In this document: in pieces, positions 17,849-26,613 of the stretch
Layout of the letters: each line of letters begins with the position of its first letter
How positions within the stretch are numbered: the stretch's first letter is position 1
NCBI RefSeq assembly: GCF_014904705.1
Contig: NZ_JACZCQ010000006.1
Coordinates: 310,001-374,000, forward strand
DNA from: Nisaea sediminum
GTDB taxonomy: Bacteria; Pseudomonadota; Alphaproteobacteria; Thalassobaculales; Thalassobaculaceae
Reading direction: 5' to 3'
Length of the DNA stretch: 64,000 nucleotides
Position numbers and translations under genes: made by a program
Notes under the pieces: model-generated
Told to the model about the DNA's origin: nothing
Seen by the model: only the letters and a program-made list of their open reading frames with translations
Databases searched by the model: none

Positions 17849-19963
17849 TTATCCGCGTGCGTCCCGGATCGCGGCGTCCACCGCTTCCAGGCTCAGAAGT
17901 TCCGGCAGTGCCAGACCCGCCGGTGCCGCCGGGCCATAGACCGCATTGAACGGAATACCATAGCGGCCGAAAGATGCGAGATATTCCGCGATGGCCGGAT
18001 CGGGCATGGTCCAGTCCGCCCGCATCGCCACGATGTCGCCGGACGCGATCCGTTCCGCCAGCGCACCGCTTTCCAGGACCAGCGACTTGTTGACCTTGCA
18101 GGTGAGGCACCAGTCCGCGGTGACATCGACCAGCACCGTCTTTTCCGCCGAGACGAGGCGGGCGATCTCTCGCCGGTCGAACGGGCGCCAGTCCACCGCG
18201 GTTTCCGCCGCCGGCGCAGTGCCGTCGCGCGCCGTCGCCTGCACGCCGACGCCGATCACCGCCACGAAGGCGAGAATAGCGGCGAGACCGGCCGCACGGC
18301 GCCCCGCCCCTTCATGCCGCGCCCGCCAGGCAAGTGCGCCGGTGAGCAGAACCGCCAGTCCAGCGAGCAGGGCCGCATCGAGCGGCGCCGCACTCGCGGT
18401 AAAGACAGTGAAGAGCCAGAGCGCGGTTGCGAACAATGCCAGCGCCAGAATGCGGCGGAACCAGACCATCCAGGGTCCAGGTTTCGGCAACGCGCGCGCC
18501 AGTCCCGGAACGAGGGCGACCAGCAGGTAGGGCGCGGCGAGGCCGAGCCCCATTACGGCGAAGACGGTCAGGATTTCCGCCGAGCCGCGCGAGAGGGCAA
18601 ACCCGACGGCCGTGCCGAGGAAAGGCGCCGAGCACGGCGTCGCCAGCAGGGTCGCGAAGGCTCCGGTCAGAAAATGACCGGTCAGACGTCCCTGTCCGCC
18701 ATCGCCGCCGGCGAGCCCGAGCGCGGCGAGACGTTGCGGCAGGTTGATCTCGAAGAGGCCCGCGAGGTTGCCGGCGAAAAGCACGAGCACCGCCACCATC
18801 AGGGCAAGAAAGAGCGGTTGCTGGAACTGGATGCCCCAGCCGACCGCGAGCCCGGCCTGTTTCAGCGCGATTGCGCCGCCGGCAAGCAACAGGAAGGAGG
18901 CGAGGATGCCAGCGGCGGAGGCAAGGAAGCCGGTGCGGATCGCCGCCTTGTCGGCGCCGCCATATTTGACCGCGCCGACCAGTTTCAGCGACAGCACGGG
19001 CAGCACGCAGGGCATCAGGTTCAAAATCAGCCCGCCGAGAAAAGCGATGCCGAGGATCGCCGCGAGCGCGGCCCAGCGTCCGCTCTCCGCCCCCTCGCCC
19101 GCGGCACCGACGATCAGGCTGCGCTCGAGGAAACGGTCGCCGTCGACCAGCGTCAGCGTCACCTTTTCCTCCGCCAGGCGGCCGCCCTCCGGGACCGAGG
19201 CCGGGACGGTCAGGACCGCGGAGAGCCGGTCCGGCGCGAGGTCCACCTCGGGCTTGCCGAAGGCGAAACCGGCCCGCGCCTCCGGGAAAACATCCGGCTC
19301 TGCCAGCGGAACCGAAGACGTGACCTTTACGGCCAACGAGTGCGGTACCGGCGATCCGACCGCGGAGACCGAGGAGATGTCGAGGCCGAGGCCGCTCAGA
19401 TCCTGCGGCACCCGTGCCCGGAACCGGTCGATCAGCTGCGCGAAGGCCGTCGGCTCCGCCGGGCCGGACGCGATGTCGAGCGCGAGCTTGGCGTTCAGCG
19501 GCACACAGATATCGCTGCAGGCGAGCGCGTTCATGTCGGCACGCAGCGCGAGCGGCGCTCCCGGCGCGGTGAGCACCGCGCGAATCGGGATCACCACCTC
19601 GTCGTGATAGCCGTAGGTCTCGAGCCCGAAGAGGCTGAACCGTTCCGGCACCGGCCATTGCCAGTCCGCCGTCCCGAGATGTTCCGACCCGTCCCAGGCG
19701 ATCTCTGGCGGGAAACCGGCATCTCCGGGCGCGCGCCAGTAGATCTTCCAGCCCTCCGCCAGGCGAAACTGCAGGCCGAGCGGCACGCTCTCACGTCCCT
19801 CGGTCCCGGAAATGGCCGAGACCAGACGGACGTCGGCGAAATCCGTGCTGACCCAGTCCGATGCCCCCGCCGCGCGCGCGTCCGCCGCCGGAGCCGTGAT
19901 TGCCGCAATCAGACCCAGAAGCAGGAGCAGAGTTGGAAAGACGGGGCGCGAAACCCAATTCAT
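17849..19963 (-). CDS. DsbD/ScsB-family thiol:disulfide transmembrane reductase
   Basis: 704 residues from the ATG at 19963 (a GTG two codons earlier is possible). A signal peptide (1-30) leads to a large periplasmic domain with the cysteine pair ACSDIC. The membrane domain has about eight segments, with the redox cysteines in MPCVLPVLSLK and ATPCSAPFLG. It ends in a thioredoxin-like domain with WCLTCK. This three-part layout carries electrons from cytoplasmic thioredoxin to periplasmic thiols. The long N-terminal domain is closer to ScsB than to classical DsbD. Divergent from yqgE. Confidence 0.88.
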   Translation of the reverse strand: MNWVSRPVFPTLLLLLGLIAAITAPAADARAAGASDWVSTDFADVRLVSAISGTEGRESVPLGLQFRLAEGWKIYWRAPGDAGFPPEIAWDGSEHLGTADWQWPVPERFSLFGLETYGYHDEVVIPIRAVLTAPGAPLALRADMNALACSDICVPLNAKLALDIASGPAEPTAFAQLIDRFRARVPQDLSGLGLDISSVSAVGSPVPHSLAVKVTSSVPLAEPDVFPEARAGFAFGKPEVDLAPDRLSAVLTVPASVPEGGRLAEEKVTLTLVDGDRFLERSLIVGAAGEGAESGRWAALAAILGIAFLGGLILNLMPCVLPVLSLKLVGAVKYGGADKAAIRTGFLASAAGILASFLLLAGGAIALKQAGLAVGWGIQFQQPLFLALMVAVLVLFAGNLAGLFEINLPQRLAALGLAGGDGGQGRLTGHFLTGAFATLLATPCSAPFLGTAVGFALSRGSAEILTVFAVMGLGLAAPYLLVALVPGLARALPKPGPWMVWFRRILALALFATALWLFTVFTASAAPLDAALLAGLAVLLTGALAWRARHEGAGRRAAGLAAILAFVAVIGVGVQATARDGTAPAAETAVDWRPFDRREIARLVSAEKTVLVDVTADWCLTCKVNKSLVLESGALAERIASGDIVAMRADWTMPDPAIAEYLASFGRYGIPFNAVYGPAAPAGLALPELLSLEAVDAAIRDARG

Positions 19964-20107
19964 AAGCACAATGTCCGACTTTGTTTCCGGGGGCCTTTCA
20001 CCGACCCGTCAGGGATATATAGTGGACCTCGGGGCGTACGTCGGTCACATTTTCCGGAACCCTGCGTCCCGCAGGACAAGAAGACCGAAACGAGCGGAAG
20101 CGCAAAC

Positions 20108-20698
20108 ATGACGACCACGGTCGCCGACGAAACCGAGGAAGGCTATCTCACCGGCCAGCTGCTGGTGGCGATGCCGGCGATGCGCGATCCGCGCTTTGCC
20201 CGGACGGTGATCTATGTCTGCGTCCACAATGCCGAGGGCGCGATCGGCCTGGTGTTGAACCGTCTCGTCGGCTCGATCGAGTTCACCGATCTGGTCGAGC
20301 AGCTCGACATGAACCTCATGGAAGCGGACATCGTCGCCAACCCGCCGGTGCATTTCGGCGGTCCGGTCGATACCGAGCGCGGCTTCGTCCTGCACAGCGC
20401 CGACTACCAGAGCGAGGAGACGCTGGATATCGACCGGGAGGTCGGCCTCACCGCCACCGTGGACATCGTCCGCACCATCGCCTCCGGCCAGGGCCCGAAG
20501 AATCATCTGCTCGCGCTCGGCTATGCCGGCTGGGGCCCGGGCCAGCTCGACGGCGAGATCCAGGAAAACGCCTGGCTTAATGTCGATGCGGACAACGCGC
20601 TGGTCTTCGACACCGACCTCGACAGCAAGTGGGACCGCGCCCTGAAAAAACTCGGCGTCGATTCCGCCCTGCTCTCGACGGAAGCTGGGCGGGCCTAG
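20108..20698 (+). CDS. YqgE/AlgH family protein
   Basis: 196 residues from the ATG at 20108; the frame is open far upstream but that part is antisense to the reductase gene. The family signature is clear: LLVAMPAMRDPRFARTVIYVC, then EGAIGLVLNR, HFGGPVDTERGF and the GYAGWGPGQLDGEI block. The family function is poorly defined; despite the AlgH name, a direct role in alginate control is not shown. A weak ribosome site (GGAAGCG) precedes the start. The gene is divergent from the disulfide reductase. Confidence 0.9.
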   Translation: MTTTVADETEEGYLTGQLLVAMPAMRDPRFARTVIYVCVHNAEGAIGLVLNRLVGSIEFTDLVEQLDMNLMEADIVANPPVHFGGPVDTERGFVLHSADYQSEETLDIDREVGLTATVDIVRTIASGQGPKNHLLALGYAGWGPGQLDGEIQENAWLNVDADNALVFDTDLDSKWDRALKKLGVDSALLSTEAGRA

Positions 20699-20758
20699 AT
20701 CTCCGTTCCCTGCCTCAAGAAACACTCCAGAACGTCTCATTATCGGGTCAAAGCACGA

Positions 20759-20787
20759 TTGCTGCGCTGTCTCAATTTTGATACGTT
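20759..20787 (+). promoter_or_regulatory. Candidate promoter of the toxin-antitoxin pair
   Basis: TTGCTG (20759-20764) and TACGTT (20782-20787) are 17 bases apart, ending 12 bases before the toxin ATG. Both hexamers are only fair matches. Confidence 0.3.
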
Positions 20788-20798
20788 TGGGATGTAGG

Positions 20799-21119
20799 AT
20801 GAAGTGGGACCTTGAGGTCGACGAGCGTGCGGCGACGGAACTCCGGACTTTTCCGGCCGATATAAGGGCCCGCATATTCCGGGTGGGACAACTCCTGACG
20901 GAATTCGGGCCTCAGAACGTCGGCCTACCCCATGTAAGATATCTGAGACACAAAATCTGGGAGATGCGGGCATCGGGGAAAGACGGGATCGGACGAGCCC
21001 TCTATTTCACCGCAGAGGGACGCCGCATTGTCATCCTCAGTGCCTTCGTCAAGAAGACCCAGAAAACGCCGGAGCGGGAACTCGCTAAGGCCCTGAAACG
21101 GATGTTGGACAATGGCTAA
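20799..21119 (+). CDS. higB: RelE/HigB-like toxin (Gp49 family)
   Basis: 106 residues from the ATG at 20799. The pattern DERAATELRTFPADIRARIF, then VRYLRHKIWEMRASGKDGIGRALYF and the C-terminal VILSAFVKKTQKTPERELAKA is that of phage-derived Gp49-like HigB toxins, which cleave mRNA on the ribosome. The Lys/Arg-rich KKTQKTP motif near the end is characteristic. The stop overlaps the antitoxin start by eight bases, and toxin-first order is the rule for HigBA. Confidence 0.88.
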   Translation: MKWDLEVDERAATELRTFPADIRARIFRVGQLLTEFGPQNVGLPHVRYLRHKIWEMRASGKDGIGRALYFTAEGRRIVILSAFVKKTQKTPERELAKALKRMLDNG

Positions 21120-21396
21120 GAAAATCGCATTCGCAGAGTTGCGGGCGGAACTGCTTCAGGATCCGGAAACCCGCGCCGAATACGAAGCGCTCGAGCTGGA
21201 ATTCGAAGTCGCGCGAAAGATCATCGCAGCCCGCACGAAAGCCGGTCTGACCCAGCAGGCTCTGGCGGAGAAGATGAACACGTCGCGCAGCACCATCGCC
21301 CGTCTTGAGGGCGGGAAGACGCTCCCCTCCCTCGAAACGGTCCGCCGCGTCGCGCGCGCGACCGGAACGGAAATCCAGCTCTCGATCCACGCCTGA
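21112..21396 (+). CDS. higA: HigA-like antitoxin with XRE helix-turn-helix
   Basis: 94 residues. The C-terminal two thirds carry an XRE-type helix-turn-helix (AGLTQQALAEKMNTSRSTIA, then LEGGKTLPSLETVRRVARATG). The N-terminal 35 residues probably wrap the toxin. It should neutralise HigB and repress the shared promoter. It overlaps the toxin gene by eight bases, so translation is coupled. A GACC/GGTC dyad at 21404-21415 follows the stop but is weak as a terminator. Confidence 0.88.
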   Translation: MAKKIAFAELRAELLQDPETRAEYEALELEFEVARKIIAARTKAGLTQQALAEKMNTSRSTIARLEGGKTLPSLETVRRVARATGTEIQLSIHA

Positions 21397-21417
21397 TGGG
21401 AAAGACCTGCAGGTCCT

Positions 21418-22617
21418 TCACGCTGCCGGCAGCAGTTCGTCCACCAGCGCCATCCAGTAGCCGATGCCGAGCGGGATCGAGGCGTCGTTGAAATTGTAGT
21501 CCGGATAATGCAGCTTGCCCGACCTGTGGTCCGGCGCCGCCGTGCCCATCCAGATATAGTTCCCCGGCCGCTCGTTCAGCATGAAGGAGAAATCCTCGCC
21601 CGCCATGCAGGGATCGTGCTCGCGGATCACCTTCTCCGGTCCGACCACGCTCTCGGCGATGCCTGCGGCGATCTCCGCCTCTGCGGGCGGGTTGATCGCG
21701 GGCGGATAGTTCTTGCGGTAATCGATCACCGCCTCGCAGCCGAAGCCCTTGGCGATGCCTTCCGCGAGCGATCGGATGCGCGTTTCCGCAAGATCGCGGA
21801 CCGCCGGGTTGAAATAGCGCACCGAGCCGCCGATCACCGCCTCGTCCGGCATCACGACATAGGCGTCGGACCCCTTGAACATGGAGACGCCGATGGTCGC
21901 GGTCTCGTGCGGCGAGACGTTGCGGCCCGGCACGCTCTGGATCGCGGTGACGAGATGGGCCGCCGCCAGCACCGTGTCGACGCCGTCATGCGGCATGCCC
22001 GCATGGGTGCCCTGGCCGCGCACGGCGATGTCGAAATAGTCGATCCCGGCCATGGTCGGCCCGGCGAGCGGGCAGAAGGTCCCGAGCGGCAGGTCCGGCC
22101 AGTTGTGCAGCCCCCAGACACTCTTGCAGTCGGCCTTCTCGAACAGTCCCTCCTCGACCATCACCCGTCCGCCGCCGCCGCCCTCCTCCGCCGGCTGGAA
22201 GATCAGCGCGACGGAGCCGGCGAAATCGCGGCTCTCGGCCAACAGCTTCGCCGCACCGAGCAGCATCGCGGTATGCCCGTCATGGCCGCAGGCATGCATC
22301 TTTCCGGGGACCGTCGATTTGTAGGAATGGTCGCCGGTCTCCTGCATCGGCAGCGCGTCCATGTCGGCGCGCAGCCCGATCCTCGGTCCGTCCGTCTTGC
22401 CGCGTACGATGCCGACGACGCCGGTCTTGGCGATCCCGGTCAGCACCTCGTCGACGCCGAACTCCTTGAGCTTTTCGGCGACGATGCCGGCTGTACGCAC
22501 CTCCTCGAACCCGGTCTCCGGATGGGCGTGCAGGTCGCGGCGCCATGCCGTGACCTCCTCGTGCAAGGCCGAAATGCGATTGTGGTGGCGGGAGGAAAAG
22601 GCGGGCGTCTGGGTCAT
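21418..22617 (-). CDS. M20 family amidohydrolase (hippurate hydrolase-like)
   Basis: 399 residues. It contains the M20D metal-binding elements CGHDGH (Cys110, His112), the EE pair in QPAEEGGGGG (144-145) and a distal GEDFSFM with the ligand region. Family members hydrolyse N-acyl or N-carbamoyl amino acids, hippurate or indole-acetyl conjugates; the substrate is not decidable here. There is no signal peptide. The LysR gene upstream is in the same direction, with 87 bases between, so joint transcription is possible. Confidence 0.9.
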   Translation of the reverse strand: MTQTPAFSSRHHNRISALHEEVTAWRRDLHAHPETGFEEVRTAGIVAEKLKEFGVDEVLTGIAKTGVVGIVRGKTDGPRIGLRADMDALPMQETGDHSYKSTVPGKMHACGHDGHTAMLLGAAKLLAESRDFAGSVALIFQPAEEGGGGGRVMVEEGLFEKADCKSVWGLHNWPDLPLGTFCPLAGPTMAGIDYFDIAVRGQGTHAGMPHDGVDTVLAAAHLVTAIQSVPGRNVSPHETATIGVSMFKGSDAYVVMPDEAVIGGSVRYFNPAVRDLAETRIRSLAEGIAKGFGCEAVIDYRKNYPPAINPPAEAEIAAGIAESVVGPEKVIREHDPCMAGEDFSFMLNERPGNYIWMGTAAPDHRSGKLHYPDYNFNDASIPLGIGYWMALVDELLPAA

Positions 22618-22704
22618 GGCAATTCCGCAAGATGTCGGCCGTGCCGGCCGGACCGGAGGAAGGAAGACGGAAGGATGCCCCTTCGCCGCGCCGGATTCAA
22701 ACCG

Positions 22705-23598
22705 TCATTCGGCGCGAACGGAGAAAGACTCCGTGCGGATCAGCTCCAGAAGGGGCGCGACTGCCGGGTTATCCGCCTCCCGCCGCACCTTCAGCACGAC
22801 CTCGAGCGTCGGCGCGTTCCTGAGCGGCCGGGCGACGATATCGGAGAGCTGCCCGTCGCAGATCGATTCCGGCACCAGCGCCACCCCGAGCCCGGCGGCG
22901 ACGAGACGGAGGATGGTGTTCTGCAGCTGCGGCTCGAAACGGAAGCGTGGCACGATGCCGTCCGCCGCAAGATAGTCGGCGATTTTCCGACGCAGGTTTT
23001 CGGCGATTTCGGAAGGCGCCGCGATCAGGTCGGCATCCCGCAGATCCCAAGGACCGACCGTCTCGAAATCGGCGAGCGGGTGCGAAAGGGGGGCGACGAG
23101 GCAAAGCCGGTCGGTGACCACCGGCAGGCTTTCGAGCTGGGGCATGGTGCCGCCGGAAAAGGTGATGCCTGCATCGAGATCGCGGTTCAGCAGCTTCGTC
23201 TCGATCTCGGCCGGCGTGGTTTCCGAAAGCGAGACGCGGACATCCGGGCGGATCGCCGTGTAACCGCCGACAAGGCGCGGCACGATGCGATGCGCCGCAT
23301 GCATCATGAAACCGAGGCGCAACTCGCCCTTCTGCCCCTCGGCAACGAGACGGGCATCCCGGCAAGCGGCCTCGAACTGCGCCAGAACCGCCCGGGAGTC
23401 CTTCAGGAAACGCTGCCCCGCCGGGGTGAGCGAAACCTGGCGCGACGTGCGCTCGACCAGCGTCACCCCGAGATCGCGCTCCAGATTGGCGATCTGCCGG
23501 CTGAAGGGCGGCTGGGTCATGTTCATGCGCGCCGCCGCCCGGCCGAAATGCAGGGTCTCGGCCAGGGCCACGAAGTAGCGCATCTGCCGCGTGTCCAT
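22705..23598 (-). CDS. LysR-family transcriptional regulator
   Basis: 297 residues. An N-terminal winged helix-turn-helix (MRYFVALAETLHFGRAAARM, then QPPFSRQIANLERDLG) is followed by a periplasmic-binding-like effector domain. The HFGRAAARMNMTQPPFSRQI wording recalls the CatM/BenM branch. It is divergent from an AEC transporter with 98 bases between starts, the usual layout for a LysR regulator and its target. It may also act on the M20 hydrolase downstream. Confidence 0.92.
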   Translation of the reverse strand: MDTRQMRYFVALAETLHFGRAAARMNMTQPPFSRQIANLERDLGVTLVERTSRQVSLTPAGQRFLKDSRAVLAQFEAACRDARLVAEGQKGELRLGFMMHAAHRIVPRLVGGYTAIRPDVRVSLSETTPAEIETKLLNRDLDAGITFSGGTMPQLESLPVVTDRLCLVAPLSHPLADFETVGPWDLRDADLIAAPSEIAENLRRKIADYLAADGIVPRFRFEPQLQNTILRLVAAGLGVALVPESICDGQLSDIVARPLRNAPTLEVVLKVRREADNPAVAPLLELIRTESFSVRAE

Positions 23599-23696
23599 TG
23601 ATACCTTTATTGGTTTAATTATTGCTCTGATCTGGATTGGATTGTATCGACGGACAGGCGTAGAGAAAAGCCGTTCCGCATCGAAACGCCCCGGTC
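23599..23696. promoter_or_regulatory. Divergent LysR/transporter control region
   Basis: 98 bases, markedly AT-richer than the flanking genes in its first half. It contains an ACC-N6-GGT dyad (within 23603-23616) and T-rich runs close to the LysR start, suiting a LysR binding site and divergent promoters. Confidence 0.35.
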
Positions 23697-24641
23697 ATGC
23701 TCGCCAATCTCCTCGTCGTCCTGCCGATCTTCGCCCTGATCCTGACCGGGTTTATCGCCCGGCGCTCGGGCGCCCTCGGCCCGACCGCGACCCGCGAAGT
23801 GAACCGTTTCGTCGTCTATCTCGCCCTGCCGGCCATGCTGTTCGGCATCATGGCCAAGGCCGACCCCGCGGAGATCTGGCAGCCGGACTTCATTATCGCC
23901 TTCACGGCTGGCTGCGCGCTGGTCTTCGGCGCGACGCTCTGGGTCCGCATGCGGCAGGGTTGCCACCTCGCGGATGCGGCGATCGACGGTCTCAATGCGA
24001 GCTATCCGAATACCGGTTTCATGGGCTTCCCGCTGGTGCTGGCGGTGATCGGCAGTTCCGCCATGGGCGCGACGATGATCGCGACCATCCTGACCGCCTG
24101 CGTGCTCTTCGCGGTCGCCATCGTGCTGATCGAATGCGCGCTGCAGACCGGATCGCGCCGCCGCGACATCCTGCGCCGGACGCTTCTCGCCCTCGTGAAA
24201 AACCCTTTACTTGCCGCTCCCGCCCTCGGCGCGCTTTTCATGGCGTCGGGTCTCTCCCTCCCTGAGACCTTCGACCGCTACCTTGCGCTGCTGGGCGGGG
24301 CGGCCTCTCCCTGCGCCCTTATCGCGCTCGGCCTGTTCCTCGCCGACAATGCCGTGCGGAATGCGGAGCCGGTCGCAGACAGCCGGCTGCAGGCCGCTCT
24401 GATCGCGCTGAAGCTCGTCGTGCAGCCCGCCATCACCTGGGTGGTCGCCGTTCCGATCCTCGCCCTGCCCGCGGGCGTCGCGCACATCGCCGTGCTGCTC
24501 GCGGCATTGCCGACCGGCACAGGCCCCTTCATGCTGGCGGAGTTCTACCAGCGAGAGGCGGTGCTCACGAGCCGCGTAGTTCTGATCACCACCGTGCTCT
24601 CGGTCGCATCCCTGTCGCTCTATCTTTCGATTGCAGGCTGA
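23697..24641 (+). CDS. AEC family transporter
   Basis: 314 residues with about ten hydrophobic segments in the two five-helix repeats of the auxin efflux carrier fold. The helix-break motif ASYPNTGFMGFPL in the middle of the first repeat is diagnostic. Bacterial members move small carboxylates such as malate or malonate. Its divergent LysR neighbour probably controls it. The 3' end lies three bases from that of the convergent acetyltransferase gene. Confidence 0.88.
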   Translation: MLANLLVVLPIFALILTGFIARRSGALGPTATREVNRFVVYLALPAMLFGIMAKADPAEIWQPDFIIAFTAGCALVFGATLWVRMRQGCHLADAAIDGLNASYPNTGFMGFPLVLAVIGSSAMGATMIATILTACVLFAVAIVLIECALQTGSRRRDILRRTLLALVKNPLLAAPALGALFMASGLSLPETFDRYLALLGGAASPCALIALGLFLADNAVRNAEPVADSRLQAALIALKLVVQPAITWVVAVPILALPAGVAHIAVLLAALPTGTGPFMLAEFYQREAVLTSRVVLITTVLSVASLSLYLSIAG

Positions 24642-24644
24642 GTT

Positions 24645-25256
24645 CTAGAACTTTTTCAGTTCGTCGGCGAAGTTCGGATAGAACTCCTCGCGCAGCAGCG
24701 CGAAGAGAATGTGGTCCTGCCAGCGCCCGTCGATCTTCAGGTACTTGCGCGCCAGCCCTTCCTCGGTGAAGCCGGCTTTCCGAAGCACGCCCTGGCTCGG
24801 ATAGTTGCGCGGCAGGCAGGCCGCCTCGATCCGGTGCAGCGCCAGCTGGTCGAAGCCGAAGGAACAGGCGCCGTGTACCGCCTCGCTCATGTAGCCCCGG
24901 CGGGCGAACGGGCGGCCGATCCAGTAGCCTATGGTGCAGGACTGGGCGACGCCGCGGCGCACATTGGCGATGGTGATGCCGCCGACCAGCGCGTCGTCGC
25001 TGCGGCGGTAGATGAAGAAGGAATAGCCCTGGTCGCGGGCCCAGTCCTCCGCGTAGCGCGAGAGGCGGCGGCGGAAGGCGGCACGGGTCAGGGCGTCGTC
25101 CGGCCAGCGCGGTTCCCACTCGACGAGAAAGTCCCGGCTGACGGCGCGGAGCTCCGCCCATTCACTCCAGTCATTCTTGTTCGGTTGCCTCAGATAGAGA
25201 CGCGGCAACGTGACGCGCGGCTCGATCTTCGACGGCGGGAAAAACGTCAGGACCAA
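24645..25256 (-). CDS. GNAT acetyltransferase, RimJ-like
   Basis: 203 residues if it starts at the TTG at 25256, eight bases after AAGGGGGA; an in-frame TTG at 25280 is less well placed and there is no early ATG. The GNAT fold shows LYLRQPNKNDWSEW, GYWIGRPFARRGYMSEAV (acetyl-CoA loop) and a C-terminal RNYPSQGVLRKAGF, as in RimJ/RimL, which acetylate ribosomal-protein N-termini. It is the third gene after thrC and the M16 peptidase, an order I recognise in Alphaproteobacteria. Confidence 0.85.
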   Translation of the reverse strand: MVLTFFPPSKIEPRVTLPRLYLRQPNKNDWSEWAELRAVSRDFLVEWEPRWPDDALTRAAFRRRLSRYAEDWARDQGYSFFIYRRSDDALVGGITIANVRRGVAQSCTIGYWIGRPFARRGYMSEAVHGACSFGFDQLALHRIEAACLPRNYPSQGVLRKAGFTEEGLARKYLKIDGRWQDHILFALLREEFYPNFADELKKF

Positions 25257-25341
25257 TCGGCGATCCCCCTTGGAGTCCAATGCCGGAGATCATTTTTCCT
25301 GCTAACCGTGCGGAAGGCAAGCGGAAGTGCCTGTCGCCCCG

Positions 25342-26613
25342 TCAGTTCAGCCGCGCCCGGATGCTGTCGTAGGATTCGAGCTGCCCGGTCGGGCCGAGCG
25401 CCGCCAGGGTCGGGGTCGAGGCCAGCAGGCGTTTCGCCGTCCGCCGGATCGCATCCGTATCCACCGCGTCGACCTTCGCCACCAGCTCCTCGACCGGCAC
25501 CGGCCGGCCATAGACCAGCATGTGCTGGGCCAACTGCTCGCAGCGGTTCGAGGTGCTCTCCCGGCTCATCAGCAGGCCGGAACGGAGTTGGGTCCGGGCG
25601 CGCTCGACTTCCTGCTCGGTGACGCTCTCCGCCACGTCCTTCAGTTCGTCGCAGACCACGGGCACGAGTTCCGCCGCATCCTTCTCGCCGGTACCGGCAT
25701 AGATCGAGAACATGCCGCCGTCATTGTAGGCGGCGCTGAAGGAATAGATCGAATAGACGAGGCCGCGCTTCTCCCGCACCTCCTGGAAGAGGCGTGAGGA
25801 CATCCCCCCGCCGAACAGCATGGAGAGCACCTGCTGGGCGTAGAAATCCTCGTCGTGGAACCCCATGCCCTCGAAGCCGAGCAGCAGGTGAAGCTGCTCC
25901 AGGTCCTTCTCGACCCGGCTCTCGCCGCCCTTGTAGGCCGCCGCCTCGGTCTTCGCGCCGGACTGCGCCGCGAGTGATCCGAAACCGCGCTCGACCGCCT
26001 CGACCACCCTGTCATGCTCGACATTGCCGGCCGCGGAGAAGACGAGGATATCGCCCGCGTAATTGCCGTTGATGAAGGACATCACGCCGTCGCGGCTCAT
26101 GTCGCGGACGATCTCCGAACGCCCCAGCACCGGCCGGCCCATGGCTTGGTCCGGGTAGGCGACTTCCTGGAAATAGTCGAAGACGATGTCGTCGGGCGTA
26201 TCCGCCGCCTGGCCGATTTCCTGCAGGATCACATGCCGCTCGCGGCTGAGCTCCGTCTCATCGAAGGTCGACTCGGTCAGGATGTCGGAGAGGATATCGA
26301 CGCCGAGCGCGACGTCCTGCTTCAGTACCTTGACGTAATAGGCGGTCTGCTCGCGCGCGGTATAGGCGTTCATATGCCCGCCGACCGCCTCGATCTCCTC
26401 GGCGATCTGCGGCGCGGAGCGGCGCTTGGTGCCCTTGAACACCATGTGCTCGAGCAGATGCGCGACACCGTTTTCGGCCGCCACCTCGTGCCGGGTCCCG
26501 ACATTGAGCCAGGCCCCGAGGGACACGCTCTCGACGCTCGCCATCCGGTCGGTGACGACCCGGATTCCGTTCGAGAGTTCGGTGATGCGGACGCCGTTAT
26601 CGGCGGTACTCAT
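25342..26613 (-). CDS. M16 family zinc peptidase (mitochondrial processing peptidase-like)
   Basis: 423 residues. The inverted zinc motif HLLEH is at 52-56 with the later glutamate (EIEAVGGHMNAYTARE region) as third ligand. A C-terminal M16 half-domain contains the GGGMSSRLFQEVREKRGLVYS signature. It resembles the alphaproteobacterial homologs of the beta subunit of mitochondrial processing peptidase. Cytosolic, without signal peptide. The ATG overlaps the thrC stop (ATGA, 26610-26613), so translation is coupled. Confidence 0.93.
   Translation of the reverse strand: MSTADNGVRITELSNGIRVVTDRMASVESVSLGAWLNVGTRHEVAAENGVAHLLEHMVFKGTKRRSAPQIAEEIEAVGGHMNAYTAREQTAYYVKVLKQDVALGVDILSDILTESTFDETELSRERHVILQEIGQAADTPDDIVFDYFQEVAYPDQAMGRPVLGRSEIVRDMSRDGVMSFINGNYAGDILVFSAAGNVEHDRVVEAVERGFGSLAAQSGAKTEAAAYKGGESRVEKDLEQLHLLLGFEGMGFHDEDFYAQQVLSMLFGGGMSSRLFQEVREKRGLVYSIYSFSAAYNDGGMFSIYAGTGEKDAAELVPVVCDELKDVAESVTEQEVERARTQLRSGLLMSRESTSNRCEQLAQHMLVYGRPVPVEELVAKVDAVDTDAIRRTAKRLLASTPTLAALGPTGQLESYDSIRARLN

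Noticed and set aside
17837-20107. A long N-terminal extension of YqgE (frame open from 17837)
   Set aside because: It lies antisense to the disulfide reductase gene and is low-complexity; the conserved YqgE start is at 20108.
21404-21415. GACCTGCAGGTC palindrome after higA as a terminator
   Set aside because: The dyad leaves only a four-base loop with a four-pair stem and has no T run.
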